Source: Actinomycetes bacterium (GTDB taxonomy: Bacteria; Actinomycetota; Actinomycetes; Actinomycetales; Microbacteriaceae). From it: 15,236 nucleotides of DNA. Positions 1-6,778 of the stretch are shown one piece after another. Below the pieces are notes generated by a model. That model did no database searches. It was not told where the DNA came from and saw only the letters and a program-made list of their open reading frames with translations. The DNA is taken from NCBI GenBank assembly GCA_023436775.1, contig JAEZHW010000054.1, positions 1 through 15,236 of the forward strand, written 5' to 3'. The translations under genes and the position numbers were made by a program. Position 1 is the stretch's first letter. The number at the start of each line of letters is the position of its first letter.

Positions 1-31
1 GCTTTGCCGCGCCCACACTGCGTGATTCTGA

Positions 32-967
32 CTAGTCGATGCCGAGAATGTCGATCACGAAGATCAAGGTGCTGTTCTGCAGGGCGTGACCTTCAGAGTC
101 GCCGTACCCCTCGCTCGGCGGCACGACTGCCAACACCTGCGAGCCGACCTTCTGGCCGACCAGGGCCTGCTTGAACCCGGAAATCATGTTGCTCGGGCTG
201 AAGGTCACCGGCTGAGCATCGTCCCAGCTGGTCTCACGGATCGTCTTGTCTCCCCAGACCATCAGGCTGTACTGCAGCGTGACTTGGGAGTCCTCGGCCA
301 CGACGTCGCCGTCGCCCGCCTTCAAGTTGACGATCTTCAGTTCAGTCGGAGCGTCGGTCTTCGGCACCGAAATACCGGGCGTGCCGTCCGGAGCGGTGAT
401 CACCGTGGGCAGCCCCGACTCGGTCACCCACACCGGAGCGCCATCGGCCTTCTGCTTGTACACCCGCTCGACCTCAATGAGGTAGATCAGGTTGTCGGTG
501 TCCTCCAGGCCGACAGTGTCGATGTTCTCTGGTAGCGAGGACACCGGCATGCTGATCAGGCGACGCTCTCCCTCCCGGGCACAGGCCATGGCGGGCGCGA
601 AGGCAGACACCGTCGGGTCGACCGACATGCCCAAGAGCTCGTCGCCGTCATAACCGGCCATGCCGAGGGCACCGAGGGCGGCGTCATTGGCGCCGAGGTA
701 GCCCGCGAGCTTGACCCGAACAAAGGTGCCAGCGCTCACCACCGGGCCGTCGCCCTCTTCCAGGACTCGCACCTCAAGACCAGGGCTTGAGAACGGCACC
801 GGGTAATCCAGCGTAGGAACGCCGCTGGCGTCGTAGGTCACCTTGATCGCGTCAATCGCAGATCCGGTCGGGGTCACGATGCAGTCCGCGGACGGCGCCG
901 TGGAGCATCCAGTCAGCACGCCGACAGTGAGTGCGGCTCCAAGCAGCAGGGCAGTTCGACGCGACAC
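32..967 (-). CDS. FKBP-type peptidyl-prolyl isomerase-like lipoprotein
   Basis: A 311-residue exported lipoprotein. The N-terminus has two arginines, a hydrophobic stretch (residues 6-18) and a lipobox LTGC with the lipidated Cys at 21, so it should be anchored outside the cytoplasmic membrane. There are two FKBP-like halves. The first (about 60-170) is poorly conserved. The second (about 207-311) keeps the C-terminal FKBP fold pattern, with GF-x-A-L-x-G-x-KVG near 263-275, GYG at 287-289 and a final F-x-I-D-I-L strand. Aligned by eye to human FKBP12, the catalytic F36/D37 pair falls on I243/R244 and W59 on a Phe, so isomerase activity may be weak and a chaperone or binding role is possible. 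The start is GTG with GAGGAG at 979-984, a rather long 11-nt spacing. It lies 68 nt downstream of trmI. In other actinobacteria FKBP genes of this type sit between pafA and pafB. The product class is secure; activity is not. Confidence 0.88.
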   Translation of the reverse strand: MSRRTALLLGAALTVGVLTGCSTAPSADCIVTPTGSAIDAIKVTYDASGVPTLDYPVPFSSPGLEVRVLEEGDGPVVSAGTFVRVKLAGYLGANDAALGALGMAGYDGDELLGMSVDPTVSAFAPAMACAREGERRLISMPVSSLPENIDTVGLEDTDNLIYLIEVERVYKQKADGAPVWVTESGLPTVITAPDGTPGISVPKTDAPTELKIVNLKAGDGDVVAEDSQVTLQYSLMVWGDKTIRETSWDDAQPVTFSPSNMISGFKQALVGQKVGSQVLAVVPPSEGYGDSEGHALQNSTLIFVIDILGID

Positions 968-1035
968 GATTGCGTGTTCTCCTCGTTCGGATTTCGGTAC
1001 AGAAGGTGCTGCGGCATCGCCGCCAAGTCCGCGGA

Positions 1036-2073
1036 TCAGTCTAGCGGGGCGGTGCTGTCTGTGGGGTGCACTTGTTCATCAGCCAATTGGCGTGCCGCCA
1101 CCGAGGCGGTGGCCTGGCGAACGGTCTTGCGCAGGCGCTTCTCACTCAGCGGTCGAATGCCGAGTGCGCCCGGCGTCCAGGCCTCGAGATCCTCGTCGCT
1201 AAACTCCGTCTTGGATGCCCGACGGGCAACTGCGGGCAACTCCGCACCCGGAGCCAGTCGGCGGGCAGTGACGAGGAATGCGGTGTGCGCGACCATGCGG
1301 TGGTCGGGACGAACTGCAAGTCCCTCGACGTGCCAACCGCGAATCAAGGTCTCGGCGGTTTCAGGAGCGGTAAAGCCGCCGTGCGCGCGCACCGTCTCGA
1401 CGAACCGTGAGACCTGCGGCACGGTTGCTACGTAGGCGACCAGCACACCACCCGGAACCAGTGCATCAGCGACGGCATCCACGCATTCCCATGGTGCCAG
1501 CATGTCCAGAATGACGCGGTCGACCGAGCCGGCGGCGGCCTGTTCAGGCAGCGCTTCGGCAAGGTCGCCGAGGACAACATCCCAGTTGCTCGGGGTAACG
1601 CCCAGCCAAGCAGTGACGTTGCCGCGGGCAACCTCAGCAAACTCTTCACGGCGTTCAAAAGAAAGCAACTTGCCGTGGCCGCCGAGTGCCCGCAGCAGCC
1701 ACAGGCTGAGTGCCCCCGAGCCCACGCCCGCTTCGACGACGGTGGCCCCCGGGAAGATGTCTGCCTCGGCCAGGATTTGCGCCGCATCCTTGGGGTAGAT
1801 CACGGCAGCCGCGCGCGGCATGGACACCGAATAGTCCTTGAGTAGCGGACGTAATGCCAGGTATTCCACGCCCTCGCTGTTACGAACGACACTGCCGTCG
1901 GGCAGGCCAATCACGTCGGCGTGACGCAGGAAGCCCTTGTGCGTGTGGAACTCGCCATCCGGCTCCAACACGATCGTGTTGATCCGTCCCTTTGGGCCGG
2001 TGAGCTGAACGCGGTCACCAACGCGGAACGGCCCACTGGCCACCCGTCCCAAGTTCTCGGTGGATTCAGACAT
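1036..2073 (-). CDS. trmI: tRNA (adenine-58-N1)-methyltransferase TrmI
   Basis: SAM-dependent methyltransferase making m1A58 in the T-loop of tRNAs, active as a homotetramer in this family (M. tuberculosis Rv2118c is the characterised actinobacterial member). 345 residues. An N-terminal small beta domain (about 10-75) precedes the Rossmann methyltransferase core. Motif I is EAGVGSG at 114-120, the acidic residue binding the SAM ribose is in FERR at 139-142, and the motif DMLAPWE is at 190-196. RPDHRM follows at 256-261. It has a C-terminal tail of about 70 residues (SKTEFSDEDLEAWTPGALG and a basic stretch) of a kind I recall from other actinobacterial TrmI proteins. The ATG overlaps the end of the upstream HAD gene by 8 bp, so translation is probably coupled. 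In other actinobacteria the proteasomal ATPase gene usually follows; here the next gene is an FKBP lipoprotein. Confidence 0.94.
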   Translation of the reverse strand: MSESTENLGRVASGPFRVGDRVQLTGPKGRINTIVLEPDGEFHTHKGFLRHADVIGLPDGSVVRNSEGVEYLALRPLLKDYSVSMPRAAAVIYPKDAAQILAEADIFPGATVVEAGVGSGALSLWLLRALGGHGKLLSFERREEFAEVARGNVTAWLGVTPSNWDVVLGDLAEALPEQAAAGSVDRVILDMLAPWECVDAVADALVPGGVLVAYVATVPQVSRFVETVRAHGGFTAPETAETLIRGWHVEGLAVRPDHRMVAHTAFLVTARRLAPGAELPAVARRASKTEFSDEDLEAWTPGALGIRPLSEKRLRKTVRQATASVAARQLADEQVHPTDSTAPLD

Positions 2074-2737
2074 GGCTTGCTCGCAGTTCCGAGTAGAGCG
2101 CCGAAAGACGGTCGACCGTCATCTCGGACAGGTCGGGCAGGATCACGTGTGCGGCCTCGGCCGTCAGCGGCACATGTGCGATGACGCCAAAGGTGACGGC
2201 TCCGGCCGCCATTGCAGCTGCGGTCCCGGGGGTGGAATCCTCCACGGCGACGCAGTCGCGAATGTCGACGCCGAGCTGGGCAGCAGCCCGCAGGTACGGG
2301 TCGGGATTGGGCTTCGGGAACTCGACGTCGTCGCCAGAGATCACGACTGAGATGACGCCATCTCCGAGTTGCTCGGCCATCCACACCGCGGTTGGCCGCA
2401 GCGACATCGTGACAATGGCTTGCGGGACGCCGGCCTCATGCAGGGCGTGGAGCAGGGCTGGGACGCCGGGACGCCACGGAATGCGTTGCCGCATCATGTC
2501 GAGGACCTGGTTGCCCAGCAACGTACCGATCTCGTCGCGCTCCATAGCCACGCCCGCGGCCTGTAGTACGCCAGCGGAGTAGTCGAGGCCGCTGCCGATC
2601 AGCGCTTGCCCCTGTTCGAGACTCCAGGATCCACCAAAGGATTCCACCAGGTCACCTTCGGCCTGCCACCAATAGGGTTCGGTATCAACGAGGGTTCCGT
2701 CGAGGTCCCAGAGTACGGCGGCAGGCAAGGCAGTCAC
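2066..2737 (-). CDS. HAD-superfamily phosphatase (beta-phosphoglucomutase-like)
   Basis: 223 residues, subfamily IA HAD hydrolase. Motif I DLDGTLVD has the nucleophile D11 and acid/base D13. An alpha-helical cap occupies about 18-85. Motif II is the T/S in IVTMS (110-112), motif III is K142 in FPKPNPDPY, and motif IV is ED at 166-167 followed by STPG. All catalytic residues are present, so it should be an active phosphatase or phosphomutase. The substrate cannot be read from the sequence; sugar phosphates and phosphoglycolate are the usual ones for this group. The start is GTG at 2735-2737, seven nt after a TAGACT -10 box (2745-2750) with no Shine-Dalgarno, which suggests a leaderless transcript. 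It overlaps trmI by 8 bp and is the first gene of a HAD-trmI-(FKBP) unit, divergent from the PAC2 gene. Confidence 0.9.
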   Translation of the reverse strand: MTALPAAVLWDLDGTLVDTEPYWWQAEGDLVESFGGSWSLEQGQALIGSGLDYSAGVLQAAGVAMERDEIGTLLGNQVLDMMRQRIPWRPGVPALLHALHEAGVPQAIVTMSLRPTAVWMAEQLGDGVISVVISGDDVEFPKPNPDPYLRAAAQLGVDIRDCVAVEDSTPGTAAAMAAGAVTFGVIAHVPLTAEAAHVILPDLSEMTVDRLSALYSELRASHV

Positions 2738-2744
2738 ACGCTCA

Positions 2745-2750
2745 AGTCTA
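2745..2750 (-). promoter_or_regulatory. -10 box of leaderless promoter for the HAD-trmI unit
   Basis: TAGACT on the minus strand, followed by 7 nt and then the GTG start of the HAD gene. The spacing places transcription initiation at or within a base or two of the start codon. No good -35 hexamer is visible and no ribosome binding site precedes the GTG. The same arrangement recurs upstream of several other genes in this window. Confidence 0.6.
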
Positions 2751-2807
2751 GCCGTGGACTCCCAGGTCGACGCGTATCCTGAGGGCAGGGCACGGTTCGC
2801 CCGTGCG

Positions 2808-2814
2808 AAAGGAG
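2808..2814 (+). promoter_or_regulatory. Shine-Dalgarno that fixes the PAC2 start
   Basis: AAAGGAG lies 6 nt before GTG at 2821. An upstream in-frame GTG at 2803 overlaps the site itself and has no ribosome binding site of its own, so 2821 is the better start. Confidence 0.75.
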
Positions 2815-2820
2815 TCGAGG

Positions 2821-3753
2821 GTGACCAACGGAGCGTTTCATGACCGCCACCTGCTCGTGATTGCCTTCGAAGGCTGGAACGATGCTGGCGAGGCGGCCAC
2901 GACTGCTGCTCGCCTGTTGCGGGACAGCGTGGATGCGATTCCGTTGCACGTCATCGAGAGTCAGGACTACTTCGACTATCAGTTCAACCGTCCGATGGTG
3001 GCCAGGCCCGACGGGGGTGCCAGCCAGATTGTGTGGCCGAGTGCCGTGTTCTCTGGCGCCGAGGGAGGCCTACGGCGTCGCGGCCGAGGCGATGACTTCG
3101 ATGCCCCGCGCATGAGTTTCCTGATTGGTACTGAACCGGCGCGTGCTTGGCGTGACTTCGTCGACGAGGTGGTCGACTATTCGCAGTTGGTGGGCGTTAC
3201 CGGGGTGTTGATCCTCGGGGCCATGCTCGCGGACGTGCCGCACACCCGCCCGGTGGATGTGTCGGTGACCAGCGAAAACGAGGCGGTCCGCGCGGAGCTT
3301 GGCATCGAGCGCAGCAGCTACGAGGGCCCGGTGGGCATCGTCTCGGTCTTGGCGCACGCCTTTGAAGCCATTGGTATTCCGGCCGTGTCCGCGTGGGCAG
3401 CGCTCCCCCACTATGCGCATCAGGCTCCGTCGCCGAAGGCGACGCTGGCACTCATCGACGCGGTGGAGTCGCTGCTGCGCATCGCTATTCCGCGCGGCGA
3501 TCTGGAGTCGGATGCTCGCGAATGGGAAGCCAACGTCGACGCCCTCACCGGCGGTGATGACGAACTCGCCGGCTACATCGCCGATCTGGAGCAGACTCGG
3601 GATGCCGCGGACGCGGTTGAGGCTTCCGGTGACGCCATTGCAGCGCAGTTTGCGCGATACCTCGAAGAGGCGGGCCGCTCAGCGGAATCCCCGATCGAGC
3701 CCTTTGATGCCGATGCTGAGGATGATCTCGGTCCGGACCAGCGCGAGGAGTAG
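2821..3753 (+). CDS. PAC2 family protein (proteasome assembly chaperone-like fold)
   Basis: 310 residues from GTG 2821, chosen because AAAGGAG at 2808-2814 is ideally spaced for it. An in-frame GTG at 2803 would add six residues. PAC2 proteins are soluble actinobacterial homologues of eukaryotic proteasome-assembly chaperones (M. tuberculosis Rv2125 is a structurally known member); their bacterial role is not established. Family hallmarks are AFEGWNDAG at 15-23 and ESQDYFDYQFNRP at 46-58, both near the N-terminus. A central region ILGAMLADVPHTRP is followed by SYEGPVGIVSVL, and the C-terminal third is helical and acidic, ending in a D/E-rich tail. No signal peptide or membrane segment is visible. 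It is divergent from the HAD-trmI unit, a neighbourhood often found beside the Pup-proteasome locus. Confidence 0.9.
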   Translation: MTNGAFHDRHLLVIAFEGWNDAGEAATTAARLLRDSVDAIPLHVIESQDYFDYQFNRPMVARPDGGASQIVWPSAVFSGAEGGLRRRGRGDDFDAPRMSFLIGTEPARAWRDFVDEVVDYSQLVGVTGVLILGAMLADVPHTRPVDVSVTSENEAVRAELGIERSSYEGPVGIVSVLAHAFEAIGIPAVSAWAALPHYAHQAPSPKATLALIDAVESLLRIAIPRGDLESDAREWEANVDALTGGDDELAGYIADLEQTRDAADAVEASGDAIAAQFARYLEEAGRSAESPIEPFDADAEDDLGPDQREE

Positions 3754-3771
3754 GCCGCCCACGCACGGCCT
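3752..3771. terminator. Short GC hairpin between convergent PAC2 and uppP genes
   Basis: AGGCCG and CGGCCT form a 6-bp stem with an 8-nt loop, and the stem begins inside the PAC2 stop codon. No T-tract follows on either strand. It could be a weak T-less terminator serving either strand, or it may be chance. Confidence 0.3.
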
Positions 3772-3784
3772 GTGACGGCGCCGC

Positions 3785-4615
3785 CTACGGCTGCAAGATG
3801 CCGAGGCTCAGCAGCACGATGATCGCGGCACCGAGCAGGATGCGGTAGATCACGAACGGCAGGAAGCTGTGCTTGCTGATCCACTTCATGAGGAACGCAA
3901 TCACGGCGAGGCCCACCACGAACGACACGCCTGTGGCGAGCACCGTCTCAGTCATGCCGTAGCCGCCAGGGGCCGCCTCATCGAGCTTGGTCAGTTCGTA
4001 GAGCCCTGAGCCGAACACCGCTGGCACCGCAAGCAGGAAGGCGAACCGAGCCGCCGCCGGACGCTCGTAGCCGAGGGCGCGACCAACGGTGATGGTGGCG
4101 CCTGACCGGGAGACACCCGGCACCAGCGCCAGCGTCTGACCGAGGCCGTAGAGCAGGCCATCGCGGTACGTCAGGTCGGTGAGGCCCTTGGTGCGCTTGG
4201 CGAGGGCATCGACCAGGCCGAGCAGGACACCGAAGACGATCAGCACGATGGCGACCAGCCACAGCGATCGGAAGACGCCTCGGATGCATTCCTGCAGGAA
4301 GTAGCCCACCAGCACGATCGGGATCGTGCCAAGGATGATCAGCCAGCCCATCCGTGCGTCGGGGTCGTTGCGCGGTACGCCGCCGTACAACGATTGATAC
4401 CAGCGCTTGATGATGCGCACGATGTCCTTGAAGAAGTAGACCACCACGGCCAACTCCGTGCCGAGCTGCGTGATCGCAGTAAAGGTCGCTCCAGGGTCCC
4501 TGCCATCGAAGAACAGCGCGCCGGTGATGCGCAGGTGAGCACTCGAGGAAATCGGGAGGAACTCCGTAAGGCCCTGCACAATGCCCAGAATCAGCGCCTC
4601 AATCATGGAGCCCAT
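3785..4615 (-). CDS. uppP: Undecaprenyl-diphosphatase UppP/BacA
   Basis: 276-residue polytopic membrane protein that dephosphorylates undecaprenyl pyrophosphate so that the lipid carrier can be reused for peptidoglycan and other envelope polymers. Overproduction gives bacitracin resistance in this family. The two signature regions are present: GLTEFLPISSSAHL at 15-28 (conserved Glu, Ser and His) and PGVSRSGATI at 166-175 (conserved Arg). About eight hydrophobic segments are visible, and the length is normal. The ATG at 4613-4615 is preceded by GGAAAGGG at 4622-4629 with 6-nt spacing. A second Met three codons on is less well placed. A TAGGCT -10 box (4676-4681) would give a leader of about 50 nt. 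It is transcribed alone, converging on PAC2 and diverging from the tRNA gene. Confidence 0.97.
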   Translation of the reverse strand: MGSMIEALILGIVQGLTEFLPISSSAHLRITGALFFDGRDPGATFTAITQLGTELAVVVYFFKDIVRIIKRWYQSLYGGVPRNDPDARMGWLIILGTIPIVLVGYFLQECIRGVFRSLWLVAIVLIVFGVLLGLVDALAKRTKGLTDLTYRDGLLYGLGQTLALVPGVSRSGATITVGRALGYERPAAARFAFLLAVPAVFGSGLYELTKLDEAAPGGYGMTETVLATGVSFVVGLAVIAFLMKWISKHSFLPFVIYRILLGAAIIVLLSLGILQP

Positions 4616-4675
4616 GGATCACCCTTTCCGTCTCTCGCTCTGCCCCAGAACGGGTCTGCGCGAGCGCCGCGTCTC

Positions 4676-4681
4676 AGCCTA
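4676..4681 (-). promoter_or_regulatory. Putative -10 box for uppP
   Basis: TAGGCT on the minus strand, about 60 nt before the uppP ATG. It is identical to the -10 boxes proposed for the lipase and histidine phosphatase genes. Unlike those genes, uppP has a proper Shine-Dalgarno, consistent with a leadered transcript. Confidence 0.45.
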
Positions 4682-4691
4682 GCGCCCTGCG

Positions 4692-4721
4692 TGCAAAGTG
4701 CTACGCAGAGTGTGCTAATGT
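4692..4721 (+). promoter_or_regulatory. Extended -10 promoter of the tRNA-Leu gene
   Basis: TGCTAATGT (4713-4721) is an extended -10 element with TAATGT at 4716-4721. A loose -35, TGCAAA at 4692-4697, lies 18 nt upstream. Initiation near 4728 would leave a 5' leader of about 20 nt before the tRNA. It sits back to back with the proposed uppP promoter. Confidence 0.6.
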
Positions 4722-4746
4722 CGATTCTCGGTTCACACCACACCCT

Positions 4747-4831
4747 GCCCGGGTGGCGGAATGGCAGACGCGCTAGCTTGAGGTGCTAGTGCCCTTTATC
4801 GGGCGTGGGGGTTCAAGTCCCCCCTCGGGCA
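4747..4831 (+). tRNA. tRNA-Leu (anticodon GAG)
   Basis: An 85-nt class II tRNA that folds completely. Acceptor GCCCGGG pairs with CTCGGGC (one G-U), the D-stem is GCG/CGC, and anticodon stem CTAGC/GCTAG encloses loop TTGAGGT with anticodon GAG at 4780-4782. The long variable arm has a GCCC/GGGC stem, the T-arm is GGGGG-TTCAAGT-CCCCC, and the discriminator base is A at 4831. GAG reads CUC and CUU leucine codons. CCA is not encoded, as is usual in Actinomycetota. Confidence 0.97.
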
Positions 4832-4837
4832 CGAACA

Positions 4838-4876
4838 GATGCGGTTGACGGTAACGTCAGCCGCATCATTCGTTTC
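4838..4876 (+). terminator. Intrinsic terminator after tRNA-Leu
   Basis: A 13-bp stem (4838-4850 with 4855-4867, one G-U pair) closed by a GTAA tetraloop and followed by a T-rich stretch (ATTCGTTT). It starts 6 nt after the tRNA 3' end, so it ends a monocistronic tRNA transcript. On the opposite strand the same hairpin could also stop transcription coming from the helicase. Confidence 0.9.
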
Positions 4877-4913
4877 TGGGCGCATCGGCCCATCGGCGCC
4901 GCGACCGGGAGCA

Positions 4914-4934
4914 GGTCGGGCTTAGTACCCGACC
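4914..4934 (-). terminator. Hairpin spanning the helicase stop codon
   Basis: GGTCGGG and CCCGACC form a perfect 7-bp stem, and the 7-nt loop contains the helicase TAA. There is no T-tract downstream on the minus strand. It is a possible T-less terminator or 3'-end-stabilising structure. Confidence 0.35.
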
Positions 4935-6778
4935 CACTTCCGCAGCAGATCAATGCGAGCCTGCAACTGGGCCACGCTGGCCCGGTTGACCGGCGGCCCG
5001 CCACAGCGACGTCGCGCCTCGGCATGCACGTGGCTGTGGGGCTGATTCATGCGCCGGGCGTAGATCGCCACCAAGCTATTGAGCAACTGCCGCTGTTCCT
5101 GCAGCGTACGGTACAGGGGCTGATCGGGATTGGCGGGGATCGTGGCCGTGGCTAGATCCGGATCTGCCTTGCTGCCGCCGGCCAGAATGGCAGCCTGGCG
5201 CGCAGCGGCGCGTCGGCGCGCCTCGGCTGCGGCCTTGCGTCGCTGGCGCTCCTGGCGGGCGCTGAGCAGGTCTTTGACCTGGTCTGGCGACAGGATGCCG
5301 GGCAGTCCCAGGTAATCCTCCTCCTCGACGCTGCCGACCGCAGCAGGCAGGCCGAAGGCGTCGCCACGGTAGAGCATGCCACTGAACTCGGCTTCGGATT
5401 CGAGGGCGGTGAACTCGAAGGGTTCGGTAAGGTCCTCACTGGCACGATCCTCGCGGTTGGCAGCGTCAAGGTCGTCGAGCAGGCCATCCTCGTCCCCCGC
5501 GCCGTCTTTGCGGCCGAGTGCGTGATCGCGTTCACGCTCAAGCTCGGCGGCAAGTTCGTGCAGGACCGGAACGGTCGGCAGGAACACACTGGCCGCCTCG
5601 CCACGCCGCCGCGCGCGCACGAAGCGGCCGATGACCTGAGCGAAGTACAGCGGCGTCGAGGCGTTGGTGGCGTACACACCGACGCACAGTCGCGGCACGT
5701 CCACACCTTCGGACACCATGCGAACCGCCACCATCCAGCGGTCATTGCTCTTGCTGAACTGTTCGATTCTGCCCGAGGCGCTGGGATCGTCACTGAGCAC
5801 CACGGTCGGTGCCTGGCCGGTGATGCCCTGGAGGATTTTGGCGTAGGCGCGGGCAGTGCGCTGGTCGGTAGCGATGACGAGGCCACCCGCATCGGGAACT
5901 TCGGCCCGCACCTCGCTCAGTCGCCGGTCCGCCGCGCGGAGCACGGACGGCAGCCACTCCCCCTCCGGGTCGAGCGCGGTGCGCCACGCTTGGGCACTCA
6001 CGTCCGCGGTGTCGGGGTCGCCAAGCTTCGCGGACATCTCCTCGCCGAAGCGGTCTCGCCAGCGGGCCGTACCGCCGTAGGAGTGGAACAGCACTGGGCG
6101 AACGACGCCGTCCTGGAGGGCGCGGCCGTAGCCGTAGCGATAGTCGGAGCGCGAGACCATGGTGCCGTCCGCCTCGCGTTCGTAGTGCACGAAGGGGATC
6201 GTGGCCTCGTCCGAACGGAATGGCGTGCCTGATAGCAGCAAGCGCCGGGTCGCCCCCGAGTAGGCGATGCGGATGGCATCGCCCCAGCTCAGGGCATCGC
6301 CACCATGGTGGACTTCGTCGAGGATCACCAGGGTAGACACGCGGTCAGTGATCCGGCGGTGCAGTTCGGCGGCGACCGCCACCTGTGCGTAGGTCACCGC
6401 AGCACCGTGATAGTGCCGGCTGATGGCGCTGTTCGCGTTCTGGAAACCTGGGTCGAGCCGGATCGAGACTCGCGCTGCAGCATCGGCCCACTGTCGCTTC
6501 AGGTGCTCGGTGGGCGCCACCACGATGATCTGCTGCACGATGCCGCGTGCGCGAAGTTGGGCAGCGAGACGCAGCGCGAAGGTCGTCTTGCCTGCGCCTG
6601 GGGTTGCTGCAACGAGGAAGTCCTCGCTGTCGGCCTCCCAGTAGCGCTGCAAGGCCTCTTCCTGCCATGCGCGCAGCGGTTGGACGGTACCGCGAGCAGC
6701 CCGCTCTGGGAAGGCCGGCGACAGGTGTTCTGCCGCGGCCAACCCACGGGGTTGCCCGGGCGGGGTGATCACACTCAC
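4922..6778 (-). CDS. Superfamily 2 DEAD/DEAH-type helicase
   Basis: 618-residue ATP-dependent nucleic-acid helicase or translocase. A Gln at about 39 in LRAWQEEAL acts as a Q-motif. Walker A ATPGAGKTT (58-66) has K64, motif Ia is VVAPTEHLKRQW (86-97), Walker B is DEVH (154-157), and motif III is SGTPF (183-187). The second RecA domain has VSEGVDVP (355-362) and motif VI QVIGRFVRARR (381-391). After the core come an acidic linker (about 425-470), a strongly basic, Arg/Ala-rich coiled segment (about 505-530) and a C-terminal helical module (about 555-618) with HSHVHAEARRRCGG. The core resembles the UvrB/type I restriction helicase branch, but no nuclease or methylase partner is nearby. The GTG start overlaps the LDH stop in GTGA, so it is translationally coupled to ldh. 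Helicase activity is secure; its substrate and process are unknown. Confidence 0.9.
   Translation of the reverse strand: MSVITPPGQPRGLAAAEHLSPAFPERAARGTVQPLRAWQEEALQRYWEADSEDFLVAATPGAGKTTFALRLAAQLRARGIVQQIIVVAPTEHLKRQWADAAARVSIRLDPGFQNANSAISRHYHGAAVTYAQVAVAAELHRRITDRVSTLVILDEVHHGGDALSWGDAIRIAYSGATRRLLLSGTPFRSDEATIPFVHYEREADGTMVSRSDYRYGYGRALQDGVVRPVLFHSYGGTARWRDRFGEEMSAKLGDPDTADVSAQAWRTALDPEGEWLPSVLRAADRRLSEVRAEVPDAGGLVIATDQRTARAYAKILQGITGQAPTVVLSDDPSASGRIEQFSKSNDRWMVAVRMVSEGVDVPRLCVGVYATNASTPLYFAQVIGRFVRARRRGEAASVFLPTVPVLHELAAELERERDHALGRKDGAGDEDGLLDDLDAANREDRASEDLTEPFEFTALESEAEFSGMLYRGDAFGLPAAVGSVEEEDYLGLPGILSPDQVKDLLSARQERQRRKAAAEARRRAAARQAAILAGGSKADPDLATATIPANPDQPLYRTLQEQRQLLNSLVAIYARRMNQPHSHVHAEARRRCGGPPVNRASVAQLQARIDLLRKWVGY

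Noticed and set aside
1..31. Start of a further minus-strand gene (pafB expected from synteny) at the left edge
   Set aside because: Only about 25 bases could be coding. A GTG is present, but there is too little sequence to identify a protein.
30..37. GACTAGTC palindrome over the FKBP stop codon as an operator or attachment site
   Set aside because: Only 8 bp, no second copy, and explained by the CTAG that provides the TAG stop.
2803..2820. GTG at 2803 as the PAC2 start
   Set aside because: The six extra codons contain the ribosome binding site for GTG 2821, and no site precedes 2803.
5522..6232. A 236-codon plus-strand open frame inside the helicase gene
   Set aside because: Antisense shadow with no start signal and no recognisable domain; the helicase motifs on the other strand are complete.
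4922..6778. A restriction-modification or defence system centred on the helicase
   Set aside because: No nuclease, methylase, specificity subunit or other defence gene is adjacent, and its partner is an ordinary lactate dehydrogenase.
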